DNA from: Rhodococcus aetherivorans
GTDB taxonomy: Bacteria > Actinomycetota > Actinomycetes > Mycobacteriales > Mycobacteriaceae
Assembly (NCBI RefSeq): GCF_011058165.1
Contig: NZ_JAALEG010000004.1
Span: forward strand, 1-64,000
Length of the DNA: 64,000 nucleotides
Direction of reading: 5' to 3'
This document shows positions 46,508-55,200 of this stretch, in pieces. The stretch's first letter is position 1; each line of letters starts with the position of its first letter. Below the pieces are notes generated by a model. The model had not been told where the DNA came from, did no database searches, and saw nothing but the letters and a program-made list of their open reading frames with translations. The position numbers and the translations under genes are program-made.

Positions 46508-48185
46508 GGCCGTCCGGCGCGGATGCCACCGGGCCGATCAGGACCCCCGGGTTCAGGATGCCCGCCGGATCGAGAGCCGACTTGGCCGCCCGCAGGACCG
46601 CCGCGAACGGCTCGGGGCGTTGACGGTCGTACCAGGGCCGGTGATCCCGGCCGATCGCGTGGTGATGGGTGATCGTGCCGCCCGCAGCGAGGATCGCCTC
46701 CGACACGGCGGCCTTGACGTCGTCCCACTGGGCTACCGTGCTGCCCCACCGGCCCGCGGCGTAGATGCCGAAGTAGGGTGCGGGGCCGTCCGGGTACACG
46801 TGGCTGAACCGGCACGCGATCACCCCCGTCGCGCCCGCCCGGCGCAGCGCGTCGTTCGCGGCATCGTGCACCGCCGCCCGCAGAGAATCGAATGTGTCCC
46901 ACGTGCAGGCGGTTTCGAAGGTCTCGACGATCATCGACCGCGCGGCGAGGGCGTCGCGCAGGTACGGCATGCGCAGGAACGACGACCGCCACCTGCCCGC
47001 GGCGTCCGTGTCCCTCTCGTCGCCGGCCGAGCCGGTGCGCCGCGGCGCCTCCGGCGCGGTGCGCCGCGGCGCCTCCGGCGCGGTGCGCCGCGGCGCTTCC
47101 GGCAGGGTGCCGCCGTGCCCGCGGCACAGTTCGACGGCGCGGTCCATCCAGGCGTCCACGGGATGATCGGCCGACTCGAAGGCGAGCAGGAGGACACCGC
47201 CCCCCGACGGCGTGGCCGCGTTGACGAACGCCTCGACGGGGTCCAGCAACCGGCAGTTGGCGGGCCGGAGACCGGACTGGGCGACGGCGCGGGTCGCCGC
47301 CACCGCCGCTCCGTAGTCGGTGAAGTGCACCGACGCGTCCGCCCGCCACCGGGGGCGCGGATGCAGCCGCATCCAGGCCTCGGTGACGACACCGAGGACC
47401 CCCTCCGAACCGAGGAACAGGCGATCCGGCGACGGTCCCGCTCCCGAGCCGGGCAGGCGACGCGACTCGCACGTGCCCGCCGGGGTGACGACCCGCATCG
47501 ACTCCACCAGGTCGTCGATGTGGGTGTATCCGGTCGCGAAGTGGCCTCCCGAACGCGTGGCCAGCCAGCCTCCCAGCGTGGAGAACTCGAACGACTGCGG
47601 GAAGTGGCGCAGCGTCAGACCGGACGGGCGCAGTTCGTCTTCGAGCGCGGGACCCAGGGTGCCCGCCCCGATGCGGGCCGCCCGGCTCGTGCGGTCGATC
47701 TCCCGAACTCCTTCGAGGGCACCGAGATCCAGGCTCACCGCACCGGAGAAGTCGCCGTCGAGCCGCGGCTCGACACCGCCGACGACGGACGTGCCGCCGC
47801 CGAACGGAATCACGGCGACGTGCACCCGGGCACACCAGTCCAGGACGTCCACGATCTCGCCCTCGACGGTCGGCCGCACGACGAGGTCGGGCGGATGGCG
47901 CAGGTCGCCGAGCAGGTTCCGGACCACATCCCGGAACGCGCGCCCGTGGGTGTGGGCGGCCCGGTCCGTCGGGTCGGAGGAGCACAGCGCCGCAAGGGAA
48001 TCCGGTGGAACGATCCGCGGGGGCGGCAGTCCGAGCGACGGCACGTCGGGCGGCGGGTGGTCCGTGAGGTCGGCGCCGGGCAGCAGGGCCGAGGCACGGT
48101 CGACCAGGTCCCGCAGCTCGGCGCCGCGCACCGCGTCCTCGACCGTGCCCCAGCCCCACCAGGAACGCGTGCCGGATCCCGTCAC
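46494..48185 (-). CDS. FAD-binding oxidase resembling alkyldihydroxyacetonephosphate synthase (AgpS-like)
   Basis: This 563-aa protein has the PCMH-type FAD domain with PFGGGTSVVGGVEP (about 127-140), FEFSTLGGWLATRSGGHFATGYTHIDD (in parts), SEGVLGVVTEAW, and the C-terminal catalytic HHHAIGRDHRPWY, which in ether-lipid AGPS carries the active-site His triplet. A mycobacterial homologue is annotated AgpS (Rv3107c). The substrate could be an acyl-glycerone phosphate or another hydroxy acid. An unusual in-frame (APEAPRRT) triple repeat (near residues 360-384) sits in a surface loop. Confidence 0.87.
   Translation of the reverse strand: MTGSGTRSWWGWGTVEDAVRGAELRDLVDRASALLPGADLTDHPPPDVPSLGLPPPRIVPPDSLAALCSSDPTDRAAHTHGRAFRDVVRNLLGDLRHPPDLVVRPTVEGEIVDVLDWCARVHVAVIPFGGGTSVVGGVEPRLDGDFSGAVSLDLGALEGVREIDRTSRAARIGAGTLGPALEDELRPSGLTLRHFPQSFEFSTLGGWLATRSGGHFATGYTHIDDLVESMRVVTPAGTCESRRLPGSGAGPSPDRLFLGSEGVLGVVTEAWMRLHPRPRWRADASVHFTDYGAAVAATRAVAQSGLRPANCRLLDPVEAFVNAATPSGGGVLLLAFESADHPVDAWMDRAVELCRGHGGTLPEAPRRTAPEAPRRTAPEAPRRTGSAGDERDTDAAGRWRSSFLRMPYLRDALAARSMIVETFETACTWDTFDSLRAAVHDAANDALRRAGATGVIACRFSHVYPDGPAPYFGIYAAGRWGSTVAQWDDVKAAVSEAILAAGGTITHHHAIGRDHRPWYDRQRPEPFAAVLRAAKSALDPAGILNPGVLIGPVASAPDGPTSS
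47034..47105. repeat. 24-bp tandem repeat, three copies, in the AgpS-like gene
   Basis: Units at 47034-47057, 47058-47081 and 47082-47105 begin GGTGCGCCGCGGCGC; the first two are identical and the third has small changes. It keeps frame and encodes octapeptides with APRRT. Confidence 0.92.
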
Positions 48186-48210
48186 CGGACCCGCCTCGCG
48201 GTCCGCAGGG

Positions 48211-49866
48211 TCACGTGGTCTCGTCCGGCGTCGACAGCACGAGGTCGGCGGTGGTGGTGAAGCCGATGGGACCGTGCGGGACCCGGCCGGCCCGTTCCAG
48301 CACCAGATGCGCGGCGCGGCCGGCCAGGCGCAGCGTCGCGATCTGATTGCCGAAGAACGGTCCCGTCGCCTTGGTCCACTCGATCGGCACCGGCGGCACC
48401 TCCGACACGCGCCCGAGCGCGAAGCGCACGGTCCGTTCCATCGCCCGGCTCCAGGAGATGCGGAACACCGCCCGGACCGCGGCGGGCACGTAGTTGTGCA
48501 GCGGCGAGCAGGTCAGCTGGTACACGCGGGTCGGCATCGGATCCGGGAACCGCGCCTGCGCGACGTAGGCGTGGTGCACGTCGCCCGAGAGCACGCAGAT
48601 CGTCGCGGGGGGACGGCCGGACGGTTCGGTGCAACGGCCCCGGCCGATGTCGGCGAAGAGCCGGGCGAGCCGGTCGAACGAGTCGCGGAACGCCGCCCAG
48701 TGCTCGAGATCCGCGCCGCGACGGACGGTCTCCGCCCAGCGGGCGACCCGATTCCCGCGCACCCCGGCGGCGAGCCGCTCGTCCCAGGATTCGAGGTCGT
48801 GCAGCGCCCGCGGCAGCAGCCACGGCAGCGACGTCCCGACGAGCAGGTGGTCGTAGTCGCCCTGGGTCTGCCGCTCGATCCAGGAGAACTCCGGGTCCGA
48901 GACCATCTCCCGCTGGCCGCCGGACAGGACCCGCCCGCACCGCGAGTCGATCACGAGCAGTCGCACCCTCCCGAGGTCGCGCCGGTAGGACCACTGGGCG
49001 CCCTTCGCGCCGTCGGCCTCCTCGTCCGCGGCCGACGCGAACTCGCGCAGCAGCGGCTCGGCGTCCCCGTCTGCCTTCCGGACGCGCTGGTACAGCGCGT
49101 TCTCCGCCAGTTGGACGGGGTCGAGGTTGCCGAGGTGCTGGTACACCCAGTACGACGCCAGCCCGCCGACGATGCGTTCCTCCCACCACGAGGTGGCCTC
49201 GACCTCGTCGCGCCAGGACTGCGAGGTGTTCCAGTCGTCGTGCACGTCGTGGTCGTCGAAGATCATCGACGTGGGGACGGTGGACAGCAGCCACCGCACG
49301 TGCGGATCGGACCACGACTCGGCGTAGAGCCAGGTGTACTCCTCGTAGTTGCGGACCTGCGGGCCGGGAGGCTCGTCGAGGTCGTGGTGTTCGCGGACCC
49401 GCGCGAGGGTCTGTTCGGACAGTTCGTCGGCGTAGACCTGGTCGCCGAGGAGCAGCAGCGCGTCGGGCCACCGGTCCGGGGTCCGGGTCATCATGCGCTG
49501 CGCGTATGCGTCGAGGGCGTCGGCGCCGAGCTTGTCGTCGTTCTCGGTGGCGGACGTGGTGGCGAACCGGCACGAACCGAAGGCCAGTTCGAGCGGCCCG
49601 TCGTCGCTGAGGGTGCGGACGACGGACGCGGGGAAGTCGGGGTGCGGCCAGACCGGATCGCCGTCGAGGCGGACCTCGTACGGAGTGGTCGAGCCGGGCT
49701 CGAGGTCCTCGATCACCACCAGTGCGTAGTGGTGGCCGGCCACGGTCCAGGTGCGCTCCCGGTGGCCGAGAATCTCGACGGTGCACGGGTCCGACGTCTC
49801 CACCCACACGGTGGCGTCGCTGCGACCGACGTGCCGAAGGACCGGGCCCAGGATGAGCTTCGCCAT
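48211..49866 (-). CDS. PhoD-like alkaline phosphatase/phosphodiesterase without export signal
   Basis: This 551-aa metallophosphatase has an Fn3-like N-domain (about 1-85), then the family motifs LAFGSCRF, LLLGDQVYAD, FDDHDVHDDW and LSGDVHHAYV. PhoD enzymes are normally exported by Tat, but here the protein begins MAKLILGPVLRHVG with no twin-arginine motif or signal helix, so it may be cytoplasmic. The C-terminal 90 residues are less conserved. It lies upstream of the AgpS-like gene with 25 bp between, so they form an operon. Confidence 0.88.
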   Translation of the reverse strand: MAKLILGPVLRHVGRSDATVWVETSDPCTVEILGHRERTWTVAGHHYALVVIEDLEPGSTTPYEVRLDGDPVWPHPDFPASVVRTLSDDGPLELAFGSCRFATTSATENDDKLGADALDAYAQRMMTRTPDRWPDALLLLGDQVYADELSEQTLARVREHHDLDEPPGPQVRNYEEYTWLYAESWSDPHVRWLLSTVPTSMIFDDHDVHDDWNTSQSWRDEVEATSWWEERIVGGLASYWVYQHLGNLDPVQLAENALYQRVRKADGDAEPLLREFASAADEEADGAKGAQWSYRRDLGRVRLLVIDSRCGRVLSGGQREMVSDPEFSWIERQTQGDYDHLLVGTSLPWLLPRALHDLESWDERLAAGVRGNRVARWAETVRRGADLEHWAAFRDSFDRLARLFADIGRGRCTEPSGRPPATICVLSGDVHHAYVAQARFPDPMPTRVYQLTCSPLHNYVPAAVRAVFRISWSRAMERTVRFALGRVSEVPPVPIEWTKATGPFFGNQIATLRLAGRAAHLVLERAGRVPHGPIGFTTTADLVLSTPDETT

Positions 49867-50056
49867 GGCGCCACCTACCTCGGGGTTCGGATCGGCGATA
49901 CAGCCATGCGCACGAGCCTACTGGTCCGCGGGGTCTCCGCGGCCCGGCTCGGCCGATTCGTCGGCGGGGGTGGTGCCGGGCGCCGATGCGGAGGATCGTG
50001 AGGGGTGCCGGGCGACCGGCGGCCAGGTGCACCGCGAGGGGATCGGAGCGAAACCG

Positions 50057-50287
50057 TTGAGTACCGAGCACAGGCCCGAGGATCCGCTGGAGAACATCGA
50101 CGAGGACACGAAGCGCCGCGCGAAGGAACAGGCGGAGGAGATGCAGCGCCGGTACGAGCCGGGGGCCCGGCCGACGGTGACGCTGCCCGGGACCGGGGGG
50201 ACGGTGTCGGGCACGGCGTTCGCCGACCTCGTCGACACGGGGTCCGACGAGGTCGACGAGGAGGGCGACACCGCCTCCGGGCGCTGA
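50057..50287 (+). CDS. Small acidic conserved-type hypothetical protein
   Basis: The ORF of 76 aa starts at TTG 50057 (GGAG 8 bases upstream) and reads LSTEHRPEDPLENIDEDTKRRAKEQAEEMQ, a charged helix, then RPTVTLPGTGGTVSGTAFADLV and an acidic tail. GTG at 50024 is an alternative start. Similar short charged proteins occur in mycolata, but I do not recognise a family. Its stop codon lies in the first copy of the 25-bp repeat at 50281. Confidence 0.6.
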   Translation: MSTEHRPEDPLENIDEDTKRRAKEQAEEMQRRYEPGARPTVTLPGTGGTVSGTAFADLVDTGSDEVDEEGDTASGR

Positions 50288-50341
50288 GCCCCGCACCGCG
50301 GGGAGGCGCTGAGCCCCGCACCGCGGGGAGGCGCTGAGCCC
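50281..50341. repeat. 25-bp direct repeat with hairpin, two and a half copies
   Basis: Identical units at 50281-50305 and 50306-50330 and a partial copy at 50331-50341 each begin GCGCTGAGCCCCGCACC. Every full unit contains CCCCGC-ACC-GCGGGG, a small hairpin. They lie between the converging small gene and the SRPBCC gene, so they may act as duplicated terminators. Confidence 0.88.
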
Positions 50342-50349
50342 GACGGCGG

Positions 50350-50832
50350 TCACATCCGGGCGAGCAGCGCGTCCAGCGCGTCGTAGCTCTGGCCGAGACC
50401 CTCGGCCATGCCGGAGTTCAGCATGCCGTCGCGTTCCTCGGGCGTGTGGAACTGCGAGACGGTGACCACGCGGGTGCGGCCGTCGCCGAGGTCCTCGAAC
50501 GTCGCGGTGTCGATGGCGACGTATGCCGGCATCCCGTCCCATTCGAAGGACTGCACAATGCGGTCCTTGGGCGTGATCTCCCGGAATCGCCCTTCGAACC
50601 CGTGGGTTTCGCCGTCGCTGTGCTCGACGAACCGCCAGTGTCCACCCCGTTCGAACTCGTAGCGTTCCACGTCGAGCCGGTTGCCCCGGCCCCACCACTG
50701 GGCGAGCAGTTCGGGCTCGGTGTAGGCGGCCCACACGCGGTCGCGGTCGGCGCCGAAGACGCGCTCGACCCGGATCTCGCGCTCGCTGGGCGTCGTAACG
50801 GCAAGCGGAGCAGAGGGATTCGTGGTGGTCAT
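50350..50832 (-). CDS. SRPBCC (AHSA1-like) domain protein
   Basis: This 160-aa Bet v1-like protein shows the pattern VERVFGADRDRVWAAYTEPELLAQWWG, GHWRFVEHSDGETHGFEGRF and FEDLGDGRTRVVTVSQF of the AHSA1 branch, which binds small hydrophobic ligands. It follows an ArsR gene with a 4-bp overlap, a widespread pairing in which the ArsR-type regulator controls the SRPBCC protein. The ligand is unknown. Confidence 0.9.
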   Translation of the reverse strand: MTTTNPSAPLAVTTPSEREIRVERVFGADRDRVWAAYTEPELLAQWWGRGNRLDVERYEFERGGHWRFVEHSDGETHGFEGRFREITPKDRIVQSFEWDGMPAYVAIDTATFEDLGDGRTRVVTVSQFHTPEERDGMLNSGMAEGLGQSYDALDALLARM

Positions 50833-51161
50833 GACGTTCCTTTCGTTCGGTCGAGGAACTCCGCGAGGCGGTCCATGCGGCCCTCGATCATCTGCTGGTG
50901 GTTGCGGATCCAGTCCGCCTCCCGCTCGAGCGGGTTGGTGCCGAGCCGGCAGTAGCGCACCCGGCCCTTCTTCTCGGTGACGACGAGACCTGCCTCCTCG
51001 AGTAGCCGGACGTGTTTGGTGATCCCGGTCGGCGTCATCCGGTACCGGGCGGCCAGGTCGCTGATCGAGGCCGGTCCGGCACGCAGGTCCTGGAGGATCC
51101 CGCGCCGGGTGGGGTCCGACAACGCCGCGAACGTGGCATCGAGACTCGAATACTGAACCAT
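50829..51161 (-). CDS. ArsR-family transcriptional regulator
   Basis: This 110-aa winged-helix protein has MVQYSSLDATFAALSDPTRRGILQDL, the typical ArsR first helix, and a recognition helix in YRMTPTGITKHVRLLEEAGLV, then GRVRYCRL in the wing. No metal-binding ELCVCDL box is present, so it is the metal-free SRPBCC-paired type. Its start codon lies in a 20-bp palindrome (51152-51171), a likely autoregulatory site. Confidence 0.92.
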   Translation of the reverse strand: MVQYSSLDATFAALSDPTRRGILQDLRAGPASISDLAARYRMTPTGITKHVRLLEEAGLVVTEKKGRVRYCRLGTNPLEREADWIRNHQQMIEGRMDRLAEFLDRTKGTS

Positions 51162-51171
51162 TAGGTTCAGT
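51152..51171. promoter_or_regulatory. 20-bp palindromic operator over the arsR start codon
   Basis: ACTGAACC-ATTA-GGTTCAGT has perfect 8-bp arms around 4 bases, and covers the ATG at 51161-51159. Binding here would stop transcription or leaderless translation of the arsR-SRPBCC operon. Confidence 0.75.
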
Positions 51172-51251
51172 GTTGCATCGGGGCGGAGCCCTGTCAACGG
51201 CGCCGGGAGCGATGGGGCCCTCCCCATTTCCGGCTGCCTCTCGCCTCCGAC

Positions 51252-51257
51252 TACTGT
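51252..51257 (+). promoter_or_regulatory. Start-proximal -10 (TACTGT) of the DUF2505 gene
   Basis: TACTGT ends 6 bases before ATG 51264, consistent with leaderless transcription. Confidence 0.4.
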
Positions 51258-51263
51258 GCAGCC

Positions 51264-51761
51264 ATGGCCAAGGATTTCGTTTTCGTCACCGAACTCGAGC
51301 ACAGCGTGCACGACGTCCATGCAGCGCTGGTCGACGAGCGCTTCTGGCGCGGACGCGAGGAAGGTCGTGATACCTCTTCGACCGCCGTCGAACAGCCCGC
51401 GGGTCCCGGCACCGTGCGGGTGAAGGTGACCGACCAGGCGGACTCGTCCCATCTCCCCGCGGTCGTGCGTGGGATCCTGCGCGGACCCCTGGTGATGGAA
51501 CGCCAGGACGAATGGGGACCCCTTGTGGACGAGCAGGCCGAGGGTGCGCTCGTCGGAGGTGCCGCCGGACTGCCGATCGCGATCGAGGGCCGCTCGGTGC
51601 TGCGCGCGAGCGAGTCCGGGGGCGCGATCATCGACCTTCAGGGGCAGGTTGCCGTCAAGATCCCCCTGCTCGGTGGTCAGATCGAGGGTCTGGTCCACCA
51701 GATGGTCACCCAAATCGTCGAGAACGATCGGACTGCTCTCGACTCCTGGCTGAAGGGCTGA
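51264..51761 (+). CDS. DUF2505 protein
   Basis: This 165-aa protein begins with MAKDFVFVTELEHSVHDVHAALVDERFWRGR. Its size and pattern, with RVKVTDQADSSHLPAVVRGILRGPL and a helical end LVHQMVTQIVENDRTALDSWL, match DUF2505, an SRPBCC-fold family of actinobacteria. Function unknown; ligand binding is likely from the fold. A strong terminator follows, separating it from recC. Confidence 0.82.
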   Translation: MAKDFVFVTELEHSVHDVHAALVDERFWRGREEGRDTSSTAVEQPAGPGTVRVKVTDQADSSHLPAVVRGILRGPLVMERQDEWGPLVDEQAEGALVGGAAGLPIAIEGRSVLRASESGGAIIDLQGQVAVKIPLLGGQIEGLVHQMVTQIVENDRTALDSWLKG

Positions 51762-51767
51762 TTCGCG

Positions 51768-51806
51768 GAGGGTGGTCGGGCGCCGAATCGGAGCCCGACC
51801 ACCCTC
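51768..51806 (+). terminator. Terminator after the DUF2505 gene
   Basis: GAGGGTGGTCGGGC (51768-51781) and GCCCGACCACCCTC (51793-51806) form a 14-bp stem with an 11-base loop. Confidence 0.85.
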
Positions 51807-51876
51807 GACCAGCCGTAAGCGATAGTGTCCGCATCGGCTCCCCGACGTGTCGGGCGATCGTGATAGGACGAGATCC

Positions 51877-54800
51877 ATGTCCGTCGACGGCAGGAGAAGG
51901 GGCGTGCTGACGCTGCACCGCGCCGAGCGCGCCGACACCCTGGCGGCCGCCCTCGCCGACCTGCTCGCCGTGCCCCTCGCCGACCCGTTCGCCCGCGAGC
52001 TCGTCGCCGTCCCCGCCAAGGGGGTCGAGCGGTGGCTGACCCAGCGGCTGTCGACGGTGCTCGGGGGCACCTGCGGCGACGGCGTCGCCGCCAACATCGA
52101 CCACCCGTCGCCGGCACGGTTGGTGGACGAGGCACTGGCCGCCGCCACCGGCCGGGCGGCGGAGGACGACCCGTGGCATCCCGACCGGATGCTGTGGACG
52201 CTGCTCGACGTCGTCGACGACTGCCTCGACGAATCGTGGTGCACCGTCCTCGCCCGGCATCTCGGCCGCGACGGCGTCGATCACCGCGCCGGCCGTCGCT
52301 ACGCCACCGCCGCCCACCTTGCCGGCCTGTTCCGCAGCTACTCCACGCAGCGCCCGGAGATGCTCGTCGACTGGGCCGCCGGACGCGACACGGACGGCAC
52401 CGGCCACGGCCTCGCCGACCACCTCAGGTGGCAGGCACGGCTGTGGCGGCGGCTGCGCGAGCGCATCGGCGACGACAGTCCCGCCGAGCGGCTCACCGCC
52501 GCCTGCGCGCGGTTGCGCGCCGAGCCCGCGCTCGTGGACTGGCCGTCGCGGCTGTCGCTGTTCGGACCCACCCGGCTCACCGTCGCCCAGTGCGCCGTGC
52601 TGTCCGCGATCGCCGCGAACCGCGATGTGCACCTGTGGATTCCGCACCCCAGCCCGGCCATGTGGGAGGGGCAGGCGGCCGCGGAGCCGGTGCGCCGGCG
52701 CGCCGACGACCGCAGCGCCCTCGCGGTGCAGCACCCCCTCCTGGCGAGCCTGGCCCGTGACGTGCGCGAACTGCGCGCGCACCTGGCCGGCCCCGGAGTC
52801 GCCGACGTGCACCACGCCGGCCGGCCCGGCCCCGACACCCTCCTCGGCCGGCTGCAGGACGACCTCCGCGCCGACCGGCCCCCGGCCCGCTCCGCGGTCG
52901 CCGACGGCACGATCCGCATCCACGCCTGTCACGGCCCGGCCCGGCAGGTCGAGGTGCTGCGCGAGTGCCTGCTGCACCTGTTCGCGGACGATCCGGGTCT
53001 CGAACCGCGCGACGTGGTCGTCATGTGCCCGGACGTGGAGACCTACGCGCCGCTCGTGCAGGCCGCCTTCGGTCAGGGCGCCCTCGCCCAGCGCGACGCT
53101 TCCGGACACCCCGGGCACCGGTTGCGGGTGCGTCTGGCCGATCGGGGCCTGCGCCGCACCAACCCGGTGCTGGCGGTCGTGTCGACGCTCGTGGACCTCG
53201 CCGACGCGCGGGTGACCGCCAGCGAGGTCCTCGACCTCGCCGCCGCCGCGCCGGTGCGCCGGCGGTTCGGCCTCGTCGACGACGACCTCGAACGGCTGCA
53301 GGAGTGGACCGCCGCCGCCGGCGCCCGATGGGGCATCGGCAAGGGACAGCGAAACGCCTTCGGGCTCGGGGACTTCCCGCAGAACACCTTCGGCACGGCA
53401 CTGGACCGGATCCTGCTCGGTGCGGCCGCCGACGAGTCGCAGAGCGAGTGGCTCGGGCTCACCCTCCCGCTCGACGACGTCGAGAGCAACGACATCGACC
53501 TGACCGGACGGTTCGCCGAGTACATCGACCGGCTGACGGTGGCGCTGCACGGCCTGCGCGGTCCGCAACCGGCCGCGCAGTGGGCCGCCGCCCTCGCCCG
53601 CGCACTGGACCTGCTGACCGACGTCGAGCCCGCCGACGCCTGGCAGCTCGCCCAGGCGCACCGCGAACTCGCGGCCGCCGTCGAGCACGCCGGGCCGGCG
53701 CCGCTGCGGCTCGCCGACGTGCGGGCCATGCTGGCGGCCCGGCTCGCGGGGCGGCCGACGCGCGCGAACTTCCGCACCGGTGAACTGACCGTGTGCACGA
53801 TGGTGCCGATGCGGTCGGTGCCGCACCGGGTCGTGGTCCTGCTCGGCCTCGACGACGAGGTCTTCCCCCGCGCCGCGCACATCGACGGTGACGACGTGCT
53901 GGCATTGAACCCCTGTCTGGGAGAACGTGATCCGCGCAGCGAGGACCGGCAGTTGCTGCTCGACGCCGTCATGTCGGCGGGGGAGACGCTACTGCTGTTC
54001 TACACCGGTGCGGACCCGGTCACCGGCGCCCGCCGGCCCCCGGCGATCCCGCTCAGCGAGCTGCGCGACGTGGTCGAGACGATGGTCGGACCCGAGGGCA
54101 TGGCCGAGGTCGTCACCCGGCATCCGCTGCAGCCGTTCGATCCGCGCAACTTCCGGCCCGGCCGCCCGCTGAGCTTCGACCGGGCCGCACTCGCCGGGGC
54201 GCGCGCCGCGCAGCATCCGGCGAGGCACCGGCCCGGGCTGCTGCACCGTCCGCTCGCGCCCGTCGCGCGCACCGACGTCGACCTCGCCGACCTCGTCGCG
54301 TTCGTCACCCACCCCACCCAGGCGTTCCTGCGGCAGCGGCTCGGGGTGCGGGTGCCCGACCGGGACGAGGACATCGCGGACGCCCTCGACATCGGGCTCG
54401 ACCCGCTCGCCCGGTGGGACCTCGGCGACCGCATGCTCGAGGCGCTGCTCGCCGGCACGGACCCCGCGGACTTCCGGGCCGCCGAATGGCGGCGCGGGAC
54501 ACTGCCGCCGTACCGGCTCGGCGAGCTCGCGCTCGACGACGTCGCCGGCACCGTGGACGCCCTGGTGGCGGTGTGCCGGCCGATCTACACGGGACCGGCC
54601 GACACCGTCGACGTGAACGTCGACCTCGGCGACGGCCGGCGGCTGACCGGCACGGTCGGCGGGGTCCACGGCACCGTCGTCGCCCGCAGCACCTTCTCCC
54701 GGCTGGCGCCGAAGCACCGCCTCACCGCCTGGGTGCACCTGCTCGCCGTCGCCGCGTCGGACCGGCCGGGGCAGTGGCAGGCGATCACCACCGGCCGCGG

Positions 54801-55200
54801 CCGGTTCCGCAGCACCCCGGCCTGGCGGTCCACGATCAACGCCCCCGCCGACGCGCTCGAGCAGCTCGCCCGGCTCGTGGACCTGCGCGACCGCGGGCTG
54901 CACGAGCCGCTGCCGACGGCCACCGCCGCCGCCGCCGAGTACGCCGAGCGGCGACACCGCGGCGACTCCGTCGAGATGGGCGTCGACGCCGCCGCCCAGG
55001 AGTTCGGCTCCACCTACGGCGAACGCACCGACCGGCACATCGCCTACCTGTACGGCTCCGGCGTGACGCTGCGGGACCTGACCGCCGTCGCCGCCCGCGA
55101 CGACGAGCAGGCGTGGCACGGCGAGCCCACCCGGTTCGGCGCCCTCGCGCGGCGCCTGTGGGAGCCGTTGCTGTCCAACGAGATCCAGGGGCGTCCGTGA
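51877..55200 (+). CDS. recC: Exodeoxyribonuclease V gamma subunit RecC
   Basis: This 1107-aa protein shows the RecC pattern: VAVPAKGVERWLTQRLS near the start, a Chi-recognition helicase-like region without P-loop, LTVCTMVPMRSVPHRVVVLLGLDDEVFPR (split here) and a nuclease-like C-terminal domain without catalytic residues. ATG 51877 gives MSVDGRR; ATG at 51847 would add ten residues. It is the first gene of recC-recB-recD with GTGA overlaps. RecBCD resects double-strand ends and degrades foreign linear DNA. Confidence 0.95.
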   Translation: MSVDGRRRGVLTLHRAERADTLAAALADLLAVPLADPFARELVAVPAKGVERWLTQRLSTVLGGTCGDGVAANIDHPSPARLVDEALAAATGRAAEDDPWHPDRMLWTLLDVVDDCLDESWCTVLARHLGRDGVDHRAGRRYATAAHLAGLFRSYSTQRPEMLVDWAAGRDTDGTGHGLADHLRWQARLWRRLRERIGDDSPAERLTAACARLRAEPALVDWPSRLSLFGPTRLTVAQCAVLSAIAANRDVHLWIPHPSPAMWEGQAAAEPVRRRADDRSALAVQHPLLASLARDVRELRAHLAGPGVADVHHAGRPGPDTLLGRLQDDLRADRPPARSAVADGTIRIHACHGPARQVEVLRECLLHLFADDPGLEPRDVVVMCPDVETYAPLVQAAFGQGALAQRDASGHPGHRLRVRLADRGLRRTNPVLAVVSTLVDLADARVTASEVLDLAAAAPVRRRFGLVDDDLERLQEWTAAAGARWGIGKGQRNAFGLGDFPQNTFGTALDRILLGAAADESQSEWLGLTLPLDDVESNDIDLTGRFAEYIDRLTVALHGLRGPQPAAQWAAALARALDLLTDVEPADAWQLAQAHRELAAAVEHAGPAPLRLADVRAMLAARLAGRPTRANFRTGELTVCTMVPMRSVPHRVVVLLGLDDEVFPRAAHIDGDDVLALNPCLGERDPRSEDRQLLLDAVMSAGETLLLFYTGADPVTGARRPPAIPLSELRDVVETMVGPEGMAEVVTRHPLQPFDPRNFRPGRPLSFDRAALAGARAAQHPARHRPGLLHRPLAPVARTDVDLADLVAFVTHPTQAFLRQRLGVRVPDRDEDIADALDIGLDPLARWDLGDRMLEALLAGTDPADFRAAEWRRGTLPPYRLGELALDDVAGTVDALVAVCRPIYTGPADTVDVNVDLGDGRRLTGTVGGVHGTVVARSTFSRLAPKHRLTAWVHLLAVAASDRPGQWQAITTGRGRFRSTPAWRSTINAPADALEQLARLVDLRDRGLHEPLPTATAAAAEYAERRHRGDSVEMGVDAAAQEFGSTYGERTDRHIAYLYGSGVTLRDLTAVAARDDEQAWHGEPTRFGALARRLWEPLLSNEIQGRP

